NCBI GenBank assembly: GCA_023663615.1
Contig: JAMPHA010000036.1
Coordinates: 1-23,720 of the forward strand
From: DLAJ01 sp023663615
GTDB lineage: Bacteria > Bacillota > Clostridia > Lachnospirales > Lachnospiraceae
Direction: 5' to 3'
Length of the DNA stretch: 23,720 nucleotides
A program made the position numbers and the translations under genes. The notes under the pieces were generated by a model, which was not told the origin of the DNA, did not search any database, and saw only the letters and a program-made list of their open reading frames with translations. Below are positions 7,995 through 14,973 of this stretch, in pieces; the stretch's first letter is position 1, and the number at the start of each line of letters is the position of its first letter.

Positions 7995-8774
7995 ATGGAA
8001 AGCCCAAAAAGGATATTGCTTTTTGACTTGGACGGCACTTTGCTGAGAGACGATAAAACGCTGTCCCGATATACGTTGGAAGTTGTTTCCAAATGCAAAG
8101 AGCAAGGCTTCCTGATCGGCATTTCTACATCCAGAAGCGAGCAAAACTGCCTGAAATTTTTAGGGGAACTGAAGCCGGACATTCTCATATCCAGCGGCGG
8201 GGCATTCGTACGGGCAGACGGAAAAACGATCTATGTATCTTCTTTTTCAGCGGCGGAAACAAAAAAATTTATTGAAACGGCGAGAACGATATGCGGCTTA
8301 GACTGTGAGATTACGGTTGATACCTTAGACGCTCATTATTGGAACTATAAAATCAATCCGAAGGAACAGGGTAAAAGCTGGGGCGACAGCATATATACGG
8401 ATTTTTCGGACTTTAACCACGAGGCTTTGAAAATCTGTGTTGAAATACCAAAATCCAACTTGGCACAGAAATTAAGCGAATGTTTTTCCGAGCTTGACAG
8501 CCAACGTTTTTCGGACGGCGATTGGTACAAATTTACGAAAAGCGGGGTTACAAAGGAAAGGGCAATCCTGGCAGTGTGTGAAGCGTGCCATGCAGACGTA
8601 TCAGAAATCGTTGCTTTTGGAGACGATTATGCAGATATAGGTATGTTGAAGCTATGCGGCATTGGCGTAGCGATGGGGAACGCGATACCGGAGGTAAAAG
8701 AGGCTGCCGATGCCATAACACTTTCAAATGAGGAAGATGGCGCAGCCGCCTATTTGGAAAAATGGATCATTTGA
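7995..8774 (+). CDS. Cof-type HAD-superfamily hydrolase
   Basis: A 259-residue phosphatase of the HAD superfamily, Cof/type IIB class. Motif I is FDLDGTLL near the N terminus, with the nucleophilic Asp and the acid/base Asp two residues on. Motif II is the STSR stretch (GISTSRSEQN), motif III is a Lys just before ERAILAVCEA, and motif IV is AFGDDYADIGML with the metal-binding Asp residues. The C2-type cap lies between motifs II and III. GGAGG precedes the ATG, with a second out-of-frame ATG 5 bp earlier that can be ignored. Such enzymes dephosphorylate sugar phosphates or cofactors; the substrate is unknown. It is the last gene before the palindrome-rich spacer that begins the accessory stretch. 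Confidence 0.9.
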   Translation: MESPKRILLFDLDGTLLRDDKTLSRYTLEVVSKCKEQGFLIGISTSRSEQNCLKFLGELKPDILISSGGAFVRADGKTIYVSSFSAAETKKFIETARTICGLDCEITVDTLDAHYWNYKINPKEQGKSWGDSIYTDFSDFNHEALKICVEIPKSNLAQKLSECFSELDSQRFSDGDWYKFTKSGVTKERAILAVCEACHADVSEIVAFGDDYADIGMLKLCGIGVAMGNAIPEVKEAADAITLSNEEDGAAAYLEKWII

Positions 8775-8812
8775 GAATGGTAAGAAAATCTCAAAAAAAT
8801 GGTACTACGGAG

Positions 8813-8964
8813 CGAACTATGGTATAATGTCGTCAGACATGATACCGCGCCGGAGCTAAGCGGAGTGCGCATGGATATAGCATGATTGCGAAGCAATTAT
8901 GCTATAATAATCCTAAAAATTCAACTGCTACGAGTCTGTAGCACTTTGCAGTCTTGATTTTTTT
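8813..8964. repeat. Palindrome-rich structured intergenic element
   Basis: This spacer between the HAD gene and the toxin gene packs several inverted repeats. GGTATAATGTC (8821-8831) pairs with GACATGATACC (8836-8846) with one mismatch and a 4-nt loop. GCGC at 8847 and 8867 flank a CGGAG-CTAAG-CGGAG direct repeat. TATAGCATGATTGC (8876-8889) pairs with GCAATTATGCTATA (8893-8906), a 14-bp stem with one G-U and a 3-nt loop. TGCTAC/GTAGCA (8926-8943) lies within a wider ACTGC...GCAGT and is followed by ATTTTTTT (8957-8964). The last part could terminate transcription. The whole resembles dispersed REP/MITE-type intergenic repeats; no protein is encoded. Confidence 0.55.
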
Positions 8965-9018
8965 CGTGATATGTCAGGTGAAATCAGATATTCGCCGCGA
9001 CCGCACTTGATTTTCTGC

Positions 9019-9027
9019 TGATATAAT
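9019..9027 (+). promoter_or_regulatory. Extended -10 promoter for the toxin-antitoxin pair
   Basis: TGATATAAT is a perfect extended -10 element (TG-N-TATAAT), which can act without a good -35. It would start transcription near 9034, about 33 bp before the brnT-like ATG. No convincing -35 hexamer is seen at the right distance. Confidence 0.45.
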
Positions 9028-9066
9028 GCGTTAAAGAGAGGGGTGGGCTGAATGGGAGATATGTGA

Positions 9067-9348
9067 ATGCGATTTGAATGGGATGAAGATAAAAACCAGT
9101 TAAATATAGAAAAACACGGAATTGATTTCGAGACAGCAATATTAGTTTTTAATGATATACAACGTATTGAAATATATGATGTGGAACATAGTATAGAAGA
9201 AGATCGATATAACACGATTGGAATGGTAAATGACGTGTTATTTGTTGTCTATACGGAGCGGAAAGATAATATTCGCCTCATATCGGCGAGGCTTGCCACG
9301 AAAATAGAAAGGAGCATCTATTATGATACGGACAGTTACTTTGGATAG
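9067..9348 (+). CDS. brnT: BrnT family toxin
   Basis: A 93-residue protein of the BrnT family, the ribonuclease toxin of type II BrnTA modules, which has a RelE-like fold. Family signs are the opening FEWDEDKNQLNIEKHGIDFE, the central strand pair around EDRYNTIGMVNDVLFVVYTER, and the ending IRLISARLATKIERSIY, which carries the conserved Arg/Ser-Ala-Arg active-site region. Length is normal. GGGAG precedes the ATG at 8 bp. It overlaps the next gene by 26 bp, the usual toxin-first order for this family. The family call is secure; activity depends on whether the partner still neutralises it. Confidence 0.9.
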   Translation: MRFEWDEDKNQLNIEKHGIDFETAILVFNDIQRIEIYDVEHSIEEDRYNTIGMVNDVLFVVYTERKDNIRLISARLATKIERSIYYDTDSYFG

Positions 9349-9511
9349 AAATCAAAAACCGACAGAGGAACAGATGAAACAGATAAAAGAGGCGGCGAAA
9401 AGACAGATTGTTTTTGATGAGGATTCGCCGGAACTGACTCCGGCAATGGAAAAAGCGTTTCGATTGGCGGCGAAAAACCGTAATACGCAGAGGCAGATAG
9501 GCGCTTCGTGA
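9323..9511 (+). CDS. brnA: BrnA-like antitoxin
   Basis: A 62-residue, highly charged protein overlapping the end of brnT by 26 bp, with its own AAAGGAG site inside the toxin gene. It has an N-terminal basic and acidic helix region (EEQMKQIKEAAKR), a short acidic DEDSPELT stretch, and a helical AMEKAFRLAAKNR tail. Classical BrnA antitoxins end in a ribbon-helix-helix DNA-binding domain; this one is shorter and that domain is not evident, so operon autoregulation is uncertain. The antitoxin role rests mainly on position, size and charge. Confidence 0.7.
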   Translation: MIRTVTLDRNQKPTEEQMKQIKEAAKRQIVFDEDSPELTPAMEKAFRLAAKNRNTQRQIGAS

Positions 9512-9546
9512 GAAGGTAGAAAAGAGAAGGGAAACGGGGGATAAAG

Positions 9547-10632
9547 ATGGAGCTTTTTCGTAAAAAAATAGGACCGGTTTTTGTGAAAGAAAATAGTGAT
9601 TTGACAGAATATATCGGAAAATTGAGGGCATTAAGAGAACATGCCGATGAAAATTTGAAACAGGAAATTGATAAGCAGATTAAGTATGCCCAATATGGTG
9701 AAGCAGGGGAAAAGAATATTGCGTTTGAATTGAAAAATAGCGGCATGGATATGATGATCCTGCATGATCTGTATTTTGAGTCAGAGGATTTGGCGGCGCA
9801 GATAGATTACATTGTGATAACGAGAAAAGTTGTATTTGTTATAGAATGCAAAAATCTTTATGGAAATATTAAAATCGATAATCGTGGAACATTTATAAGA
9901 CTTTCCGGCGGAAGAGAGGAAAAAGGAATGTACTCTCCGGTCACGCAGAACGAGAGGCATTTGCAGCTTATCAAGAAGATCAGGCTGGATTCCCTGAATA
10001 TGTTTCAAAAAAAGATGTTTGAGAAAAACTTTGACAGCAGATACCAATCCGTTATTGTGCTTGCGAATCCGCAGACGGTTCTAAAAGACCGGGAAGCGCC
10101 GAAAGAGGTAAAGGAAAAGGTAATCCGTTATGACCAGTTGATCGGATATATCAGGAAAGCAAATGAAGAAAGCAGCCAATCGGGGTTGTCAGCGGATGAA
10201 ATGAAAGAAATGGCTGACTTTTTTATGAAAAGCGCAATGCCCAGCAAATCGGATTACACAAAAAAGTTTCAGGTTCTTGTGGAGCGTTCTTCCACAGACC
10301 GCGCGCCGGTAAAAGAAGAAAAGGCAAAGTCTTCGGAACCCGGAAGAAAGGAGCATTCAGATGCGGAAATGGCAAAAAAAGCGCCGGTGCAAAAACAAGT
10401 GGAATTGCAGGCAGAGGGAGTGGAGGAACTGGTAAACAGGCTGAAAGCGTATCGTTTGCAGGAAAGCAAACAGAATCACATAAAGCCATATTACATATTT
10501 AACGATGAGCAGATGAAGGTTCTGATAAACAAGAAACCAAAGAACGCAGAGGAACTTTTGAATATATCCGGATTCGGTCCTGCGAAGGTAGAAAAGTATG
10601 GAGAAGACATATTAAAAATTCTTCATTCCTGA
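9547..10632 (+). CDS. NERD nuclease-like domain protein with C-terminal HRDC domain
   Basis: A 361-residue cytoplasmic protein. The NERD (nuclease-related) domain spans about residues 45-170, with a GEAGEKNIAFEL helix, Asp87 in QIDYIV and Glu100-x-Lys102 in VIECKN; these match the catalytic layout of PD-(D/E)XK-like nucleases. A charged Lys/Glu/Ala-rich linker follows (about 240-290). The last 70 residues form an HRDC-like helical domain with ELLNISGFGPAKVEKYG, as found at the end of RecQ helicases and RNase D, where it binds nucleic acid. Together these suggest a DNA- or RNA-acting nuclease. It begins 35 bp after the toxin-antitoxin pair, so it may share that transcript. The target is unknown. 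Confidence 0.85.
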   Translation: MELFRKKIGPVFVKENSDLTEYIGKLRALREHADENLKQEIDKQIKYAQYGEAGEKNIAFELKNSGMDMMILHDLYFESEDLAAQIDYIVITRKVVFVIECKNLYGNIKIDNRGTFIRLSGGREEKGMYSPVTQNERHLQLIKKIRLDSLNMFQKKMFEKNFDSRYQSVIVLANPQTVLKDREAPKEVKEKVIRYDQLIGYIRKANEESSQSGLSADEMKEMADFFMKSAMPSKSDYTKKFQVLVERSSTDRAPVKEEKAKSSEPGRKEHSDAEMAKKAPVQKQVELQAEGVEELVNRLKAYRLQESKQNHIKPYYIFNDEQMKVLINKKPKNAEELLNISGFGPAKVEKYGEDILKILHS

Positions 10633-10680
10633 AAGGGCGTTCTCGTGATAATATGCGATCTTACGATTGTTTTTTCGGAA

Positions 10681-10710
10681 TTGCGTGCCCGCTAAAAAGA
10701 AACTTATAAA
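10681..10710 (+). promoter_or_regulatory. Weak candidate promoter for the 2H phosphoesterase gene
   Basis: TTGCGT (10681-10686), an 18-bp spacer and TATAAA (10705-10710) lie about 75 bp upstream of the ATG at 10785. The match is modest, but the gene stands alone after a 152-bp spacer and needs its own start. Confidence 0.3.
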
Positions 10711-10784
10711 AATATATTTCTGATGTATAAAAGAGCACATTTGAACTTCATAAAGATAAATCGGGATTTGTCGGAGGGATAGGA

Positions 10785-11324
10785 ATGCAATATGCAGTAG
10801 AACTGTATTTTGACAATGAAACAGAAAATAAACTTTTTGATTTGGCGAAAAAGATTGCTACTGAAAAAATCAGCACTAAATTTTTAGAGTGGAAGACAAG
10901 ACCGCATCTTACATTGGCATGTTTTAATGATATTGATGATAATAAATGCATAGAGAAAATAAGAGAATTTGCAAAAAAACATAAGGTTCTGCCGGCATAT
11001 ATCGGTTCGATAGGAATGTTTAATGATAGCAAAACTGTTTTTGTATCGCCAATAATGAACAGCGGAATGTACCAATTTCAACGGGAACTGCATGAAACAT
11101 TAAGTTGTTTTGATACAAAAGGGTGGGAATGGTATTGCCCTGACAGATGGGTGCCACATTGTACTATTGCACTGACCAGCGAGGATACTGATGATGCTTT
11201 TTTTAAGGCAAGTGATTTGCTGCTTCATGAATTTAGAAAAATGAGCGGTAAATTCGTATCAATAGGATTGGTAAAGGTTACATTTCCGGTTGAGGAATTA
11301 TTTGCGATAGACTTAGAAACTTAA
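10785..11324 (+). CDS. 2H phosphoesterase (2'-5' RNA ligase family)
   Basis: A 179-residue member of the 2H phosphoesterase superfamily, defined by two H-x-T/S motifs on symmetrical lobes. Both are present: HLT (41-43) in RPHLTLACF and HCT (125-127) in WVPHCTIAL. The protein length fits the family. Members act on 2',3'-cyclic phosphates or 2'-5' linked nucleotides, so roles in RNA repair or in breaking down signalling nucleotides are possible; substrate is not predictable here. GGAGG lies 7 bp before the ATG. It stands alone on an A+T-rich stretch next to the NERD-HRDC gene. Confidence 0.88.
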   Translation: MQYAVELYFDNETENKLFDLAKKIATEKISTKFLEWKTRPHLTLACFNDIDDNKCIEKIREFAKKHKVLPAYIGSIGMFNDSKTVFVSPIMNSGMYQFQRELHETLSCFDTKGWEWYCPDRWVPHCTIALTSEDTDDAFFKASDLLLHEFRKMSGKFVSIGLVKVTFPVEELFAIDLET

Positions 11325-11472
11325 TCGTTTATTTGTGCATGTATAGATTTTGGCTTAATAAACTGAAAAACTTCGATTTATGCCGTGAGTATATTTTCTA
11401 TATGCAAAAGATTTTGTTTGTTGATATTTTAAGCATCTTCAGATAAAGGAAGATAAAATTGGAGGTGTTTTG

Positions 11473-11949
11473 GTGAAAGAAGTATTATTTGTGGGATTCA
11501 AAGGTAAAAATAATACGTCACAGCAGCTCGTATCGCTGCTGCCAACACCACATAAAAAAATGCTGACGAATTCATTTTCAGGACTTTATAAGGATATAGA
11601 ACGTATCCAGACAGAAAAATTCGCAGGAGTTGTTCTGTTTGGTATTGATAAAGTATTAAAAGATTGTGTCAGAATTGAACAAACAGCGGCTTATAACGGC
11701 GAATGGAAACACAGTATCTATCCTATTGCAGATTTAGCAGAAGATTTAGCAATCGCAAATATTAAGTATGAAGTATCATCCATACCAACGAAATATCTTT
11801 GTAATGCGGCATATTATTATATGCTGAATAAATGCTCTAATTCTGTTTTTATACATATACCATCATTACGGGGAATGACTCCTGTTTTGATGCAGCAATT
11901 GCAGGATGTTTTTTCCAGCCCTTGTTTTTACCCTTATGGAAAATCGTAA
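11473..11949 (+). CDS. Short pyroglutamyl-peptidase (C15)-like protein
   Basis: I read this 158-residue protein as a compact relative of pyroglutamyl peptidase I, which removes N-terminal pyroglutamate. The start KEVLFVGFKG parallels the family's KVLVTGFEPFGG. Three catalytic positions appear kept: Glu69 in VRIEQTAAYN, Cys110 in KYLCNAAYYYML and His128 in SVFIHIPSL, in the same order and local context as the family's Glu-Cys-His triad. It is about 50 residues shorter than usual, and the FGG loop near the N terminus is altered, so specificity may differ. GGAGG at 11461-11465 favours the GTG at 11473; a TTG one codon upstream is possible. It has no evident operon partners. Confidence 0.65.
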   Translation: MKEVLFVGFKGKNNTSQQLVSLLPTPHKKMLTNSFSGLYKDIERIQTEKFAGVVLFGIDKVLKDCVRIEQTAAYNGEWKHSIYPIADLAEDLAIANIKYEVSSIPTKYLCNAAYYYMLNKCSNSVFIHIPSLRGMTPVLMQQLQDVFSSPCFYPYGKS

Positions 11950-12040
11950 CATAAGAAAAACCGATATAATATAGGGGAACGTCCGGGGGCAGACGCACTT
12001 GCTATAAATTTAGCATTTTCAAAGGTTGGCGGAGATTTTT

Positions 12041-12103
12041 ATGGAAAACTTGGAAAATAACAGCGAAAACACTTTTCCGAAGTGGGCGTTATTTTTTTTG
12101 TGA
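12041..12103 (+). CDS. 20-codon small ORF containing a terminator
   Basis: An ATG with GGAG six bases upstream opens a 20-codon frame beginning MENLENNSEN and ending in a hydrophobic ALFFL. A TATAAT (11965-11970) lies about 70 bp upstream, without a clear -35. The second half of the frame is a rho-independent terminator-like hairpin (12056-12099), so translation would pass through the terminator stem. This could be a leader peptide, a small toxin-like peptide, or chance coding within a small RNA. The next gene, tetR, starts 240 bp later after another strong hairpin. Function unknown; whether it is translated is uncertain. Confidence 0.4.
   Translation: MENLENNSENTFPKWALFFL
12056..12099 (+). 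terminator. Rho-independent terminator-like hairpin
   Basis: AATAAC (12056-12061) pairs with GTTATT (12088-12093), GC with GC, and CACTT (12070-12074) with AAGTG (12080-12084) around a TTCCG loop. The 3' arm runs into an eight-T tract (12092-12099). An asymmetric internal loop interrupts the stem. It overlaps the small ORF. Confidence 0.6.
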
Positions 12104-12160
12104 ATAAATAAAAATTGTTTGAATAAGAATCCCGCCATGGCGTATACTTACTCATCCAAA

Positions 12161-12190
12161 ATCAATAAAAAATAGATCAATAAAAAATAG
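12161..12190. repeat. 15-bp perfect tandem duplication
   Basis: ATCAATAAAAAATAG occurs twice back to back (12161-12175 and 12176-12190) in the A+T-rich spacer before the tetR operon. It is probably simple slippage; no function can be assigned. Confidence 0.8.
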
Positions 12191-12199
12191 ATTTATACC

Positions 12200-12240
12200 A
12201 TCATAAAAAGCAGCACTTGCATGGTGCTGTTTTTTATGAT
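12200..12240. terminator. Strong bidirectional-type hairpin
   Basis: ATCATAAAAAGCAGCAC (12200-12216) pairs with GTGCTGTTTTTTATGAT (12224-12240): 17 bp with one G-U and a 7-nt loop. Each arm carries an A or T run, so it could terminate transcription on either strand. The loop contains TTGCAT, which doubles as a -35 box. Confidence 0.65.
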
Positions 12241-12245
12241 ATAAT
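12217..12245 (+). promoter_or_regulatory. Promoter of the tetR-ABC operon
   Basis: TTGCAT (12217-12222), a 17-bp spacer and a perfect TATAAT (12240-12245) predict a start near 12252, leaving a leader of about 90 nt before the tetR ATG. The -35 lies in the loop of the preceding hairpin and the -10 directly abuts its 3' arm. Consensus match is good; not tested. Confidence 0.6.
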
Positions 12246-12248
12246 CAA

Positions 12249-12274
12249 AAACAAATGTTTCAAAACGTATGTTT
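12249..12274. promoter_or_regulatory. Candidate TetR operator (two near-palindromic 12-mers)
   Basis: AAACAAATGTTT (12249-12260) and AAACGTATGTTT (12263-12274) match at 10 of 12 positions, each with AAAC...GTTT arms, spaced 14 bp centre to centre and overlying the predicted transcription start. This is where an autoregulating TetR-family repressor would bind. Binding by the adjacent tetR product is an inference. Confidence 0.45.
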
Positions 12275-12342
12275 TAGAATGAGCATTTAATGATGAAATA
12301 TTTTACAAAAAAAGAAGATCAACCTAAAAAAGGAGGATACCG

Positions 12343-12969
12343 ATGCCGCCAAAAGCAAAATTTGAAAGAAAACAGATCATCGAAGCCGCGCTCGGCCTCG
12401 TGCGGGAGGAAGGGTTTGACGCACTGACCGCAAGGGCGCTCGCTGATCGGCTTGGAAGCTCGCCGCGTCCGATCTTTACCGTGTTCCAAAGTATGGAGGA
12501 GGTGCAGGATGAGGTACAGAACGCAGCGAGACAGCACTACAACCAATATATCAGGGACGGACTGGCAAAAACGGACGGACCGCGTTTCAAGGGCGTGGGG
12601 GAACAGTATATCCGTTTTGCCATAGAGGAACCGAAACTGTTCGCGTTATTATTTATGAGAGAGCAGGAGGAGCATCCGGGAATTGAGGGCGTTCTTCCCG
12701 TGATCGACGAAAATTACGGGGACATCTTGCAGTCCATCGTGGACAGTTACGGCGTTTCCGATACCGACGCGCAGAAACTGTACCAGCATTTATGGATCTA
12801 TTCACACGGGATCGCATCACTTTTGGCGACAAAAATGTGCTCTTTTACGCCGAAGCAGATCGGCGGCATGATGACGGAAGTGTTTGTCGGACTGCGAAAG
12901 GAAGTGAAGGAGCCAAGAATTTTATACGGGGACAGAGGAAAAAAGAGGGAGGAAAACAAAAAACCATGA
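12343..12969 (+). CDS. TetR/AcrR family transcriptional regulator
   Basis: A 208-residue repressor-type regulator. The N-terminal helix-turn-helix is KQIIEAALGLVREEGFDALTAR followed by the recognition region ALADRLGSSPRPIFTVFQSMEEV (residues about 10-55), where the GSSPRPIF form is common in clostridial members. The C-terminal ligand domain is helical, with FAIEEPKLFALLFMRE in the middle, and ends in a lysine-rich tail. AAAGGAGG precedes the ATG. Its stop overlaps the ATG of the ABC ATPase gene (ATGA), so the two are translationally coupled. It most likely represses its own operon through the palindromic sites around 12249-12274. The inducing ligand is unknown. Confidence 0.92.
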   Translation: MPPKAKFERKQIIEAALGLVREEGFDALTARALADRLGSSPRPIFTVFQSMEEVQDEVQNAARQHYNQYIRDGLAKTDGPRFKGVGEQYIRFAIEEPKLFALLFMREQEEHPGIEGVLPVIDENYGDILQSIVDSYGVSDTDAQKLYQHLWIYSHGIASLLATKMCSFTPKQIGGMMTEVFVGLRKEVKEPRILYGDRGKKREENKKP

Positions 12970-13658
12970 TCGAATTGCAGAATGTCACAAAGGCATACGG
13001 AAGCGGGGAGAGCCGCGTCCAGGTACTAAAAGGGATCAGTCTCCGCACGGAGGAACACGATTTTGTGGTGATCTTAGGAGCGTCGGGTTCGGGGAAATCC
13101 ACACTCCTGCATGTCATGTCCGGCTTAGAAAAGCCGGACGGGGGAACGATTTTCCATGACGGACAGGACATCGCGCAGTTTTCCGACGATCAACTGACGA
13201 ACTTTCGAAAAGAGAACGTCGGATTTATTTTTCAGCAATATTATCTGTTACCAAACATGACCGTGGATAAAAATGTAAAAATGGGCGCCGATCTGGCGGG
13301 AAATGCGGCGTATGAAGAGATGATCGAGGCGGTCGGACTGAAAGAAAAACGGCATAAATACCCGGATCAGTTGTCGGGCGGCGAACAGCAGCGGGTCTCG
13401 ATCGCCAGAGCGCTTGCCAAAAAGCCGAAGGTGCTGTTTTTGGATGAACCGACGGGAGCGCTGGATGAACAGACCGGAAGAAGCGCGCTTGATTATATCT
13501 GCCGTCTGCACGAGGCATATGGATTTACGATCGTGATGGTGACGCATAATCAGAATATTGCGGAAATGGCGCGCAGGGTTATCGTGATGAACAGCGGGCG
13601 TATCGTGGAAACCCGCACCAATGAGGCGGTAAAAAACGCCTATGAGATCGGATGGTGA
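12966..13658 (+). CDS. ABC transporter ATP-binding protein (MacB/LolD type)
   Basis: The 230-residue ATPase of an ABC system in the MacB/LolD/FtsE class, paired with an FtsX-like permease. Motifs are Walker A GASGSGKST (38-46), Q-loop FIFQQYYLLPNMTV (about 88-100), signature LSGGEQQR (136-143), Walker B VLFLDEPTGALD (156-167) and the H-loop His194. The true start is the ATG at 12966 overlapping the tetR stop by 4 bp; a longer frame upstream only reads through tetR. The permease follows almost immediately. Such systems export peptides, antibiotics or lipids, or act as mechanotransmitters; the TetR context points to inducible export or resistance. Confidence 0.93.
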   Translation: MIELQNVTKAYGSGESRVQVLKGISLRTEEHDFVVILGASGSGKSTLLHVMSGLEKPDGGTIFHDGQDIAQFSDDQLTNFRKENVGFIFQQYYLLPNMTVDKNVKMGADLAGNAAYEEMIEAVGLKEKRHKYPDQLSGGEQQRVSIARALAKKPKVLFLDEPTGALDEQTGRSALDYICRLHEAYGFTIVMVTHNQNIAEMARRVIVMNSGRIVETRTNEAVKNAYEIGW

Positions 13659-13662
13659 GCGT

Positions 13663-14820
13663 ATGATCGTGGGAATGAAAGATGCGGTGAAACTGATCGG
13701 CATTTCGGTGATTTCTTTTTGCGCCGTTTTCGTCTGCACGCTGTTTCTCAATTACAGAATGGATCTTCTGACGATCGAGGAACTCCTTGTGACAGAGCAG
13801 GAAAAAATTGTGTATGACGCGCAGGAGGCGACGTCGGTGATTGTCTGCCTTATAACGGGCGGCTGTCTGCTCTTAACGTCCGCCGTTACGCTGTGTTTTT
13901 ATATCAAGCATTATATTGATACGCATAAAAAAGAACTTGGTATTTTGAAAGCGCTCGGTTACGGAAACGGGCGGATCGCGGCAAGTTTCTGGGTGTTCGG
14001 GAGTAGTGTTTTTGCGGGAGCGGGACTCGGATTTCTTGCGGCGTGCGGGCTGATGCCCGCGCTCTACCGTGTGCAGAACAAGGACGCACTTTTGCCCGAT
14101 ATGGCGGTGCGCTATCATTTCTCGCTTGTCCTTTGGATGGTGCTTCTGCCGACGGCGCTGTTTTCCCTGCTTGCCATCCTGTATGCGCGTATCCGCCTTC
14201 GGGTGCCGCCGCTTCGTCTGTTAAAAGAGGAAAGCCTGTCGCGCAGGAAAGAGCGGAGAGCGCCAGGAAGAAATACAAAGACTTTTGCCGGTTTCCTGCG
14301 TGAACTAAAACACACGACGCTGTGGGAAAAGAAAATTCTCCTGTTCTTTATCGTCTTTTCGTCCTTTTGCTTTTCCGCCATGACGCAGATGTCCTTTAGC
14401 ATGAAAGAACTTGCAAGCGAAATGATGGGCGCGATGATGATGGTGATCGGATTGGTCTTAGCGGTGACGACGCTGTTTTTGGCAGTGACGACCGTTGTGC
14501 GCGGCAACAGCAAAACGATCGCGGTCATGCGCGCATTCGGCTATTCGCAGAGATCGTGCTGTCACGCGCTGCTCGGCGTGTACCGCCCGGCGGCGTATAT
14601 CGGATTTGCGATCGGCACGGCGTATCAATACGGGCTTCTGCGCCTGATGGTCGATCTGGTATTTCGCGATATGGAGGGCGTACCCGCATATGCTTTTTCC
14701 GTGCCGCGTATGCTTGTTTCGCTCGCGTGCTTTGCGGTGCTGTACGAAATCTTAATGTTTGTTTATTCCGAAAAAATGAGGCATATTTCCATAAAGGAGA
14801 TCATGATGGGAGCGGAGTAA
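13663..14820 (+). CDS. FtsX-like ABC transporter permease
   Basis: A 385-residue membrane protein, partner of the preceding ATPase. Hydrophobic segments lie near residues 10-30, 55-80, 105-130 and 145-170, then after a cytoplasmic basic stretch near 220-245, 260-280, 305-325 and 345-365. The motif KKELGILKALGYGNGRIAASF and its second copy KTIAVMRAFGYSQRSCCHAL are the coupling helices of two FtsX-type repeats. The large extracytoplasmic domain of MacB is absent. I prefer the ATG at 13663, just after the ATPase stop; an in-frame ATG at 13642 would overlap the ATPase gene by 17 bp but has no ribosome binding site. A terminator follows the gene. Confidence 0.88.
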   Translation: MIVGMKDAVKLIGISVISFCAVFVCTLFLNYRMDLLTIEELLVTEQEKIVYDAQEATSVIVCLITGGCLLLTSAVTLCFYIKHYIDTHKKELGILKALGYGNGRIAASFWVFGSSVFAGAGLGFLAACGLMPALYRVQNKDALLPDMAVRYHFSLVLWMVLLPTALFSLLAILYARIRLRVPPLRLLKEESLSRRKERRAPGRNTKTFAGFLRELKHTTLWEKKILLFFIVFSSFCFSAMTQMSFSMKELASEMMGAMMMVIGLVLAVTTLFLAVTTVVRGNSKTIAVMRAFGYSQRSCCHALLGVYRPAAYIGFAIGTAYQYGLLRLMVDLVFRDMEGVPAYAFSVPRMLVSLACFAVLYEILMFVYSEKMRHISIKEIMMGAE

Positions 14821-14830
14821 AAAGATGAGG

Positions 14831-14871
14831 GCTTCAAGGGAATGCGGATCTGCATAACTCTTGAGGCTTTT
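14831..14871 (+). terminator. Terminator after the tetR-ABC operon
   Basis: GCTTCAAG (14831-14838) pairs with CTTGAGGC (14860-14867), including one G-U, with an inner ATGC...GCAT mini-stem in the loop and a TTTTCT tail. It lies just after the permease stop codon. Confidence 0.55.
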
Positions 14872-14889
14872 CTATTTCTATGGCATAAT
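14861..14889 (+). promoter_or_regulatory. Candidate promoter for the helicase gene
   Basis: TTGAGG (14861-14866), a 17-bp spacer and CATAAT (14884-14889) with an upstream TGG giving an extended -10. The predicted start is near 14896, about 78 bp before the ATG. The -35 lies in the 3' arm of the preceding terminator, as at the tetR promoter. Confidence 0.35.
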
Positions 14890-14973
14890 GAGATAGATAA
14901 ACTGGTGCGGAGATTGTTGTCCGATAAGGTATTGAAATTATAGGAGAAATACAGCAATCATAGGAGCAGATGA

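Noticed and set aside
8771..8794. TTGAGA/TCTCAA hairpin over the HAD stop codon as a terminator
   Set aside because: It is followed by A rather than T on the plus strand, and the stem is only 6 bp with a 12-nt loop.
12792..12965. N-terminal extension of the ABC ATPase
   Set aside because: The extra 58 codons read through tetR in another frame; the ATG overlapping the tetR stop gives a normal ABC start.
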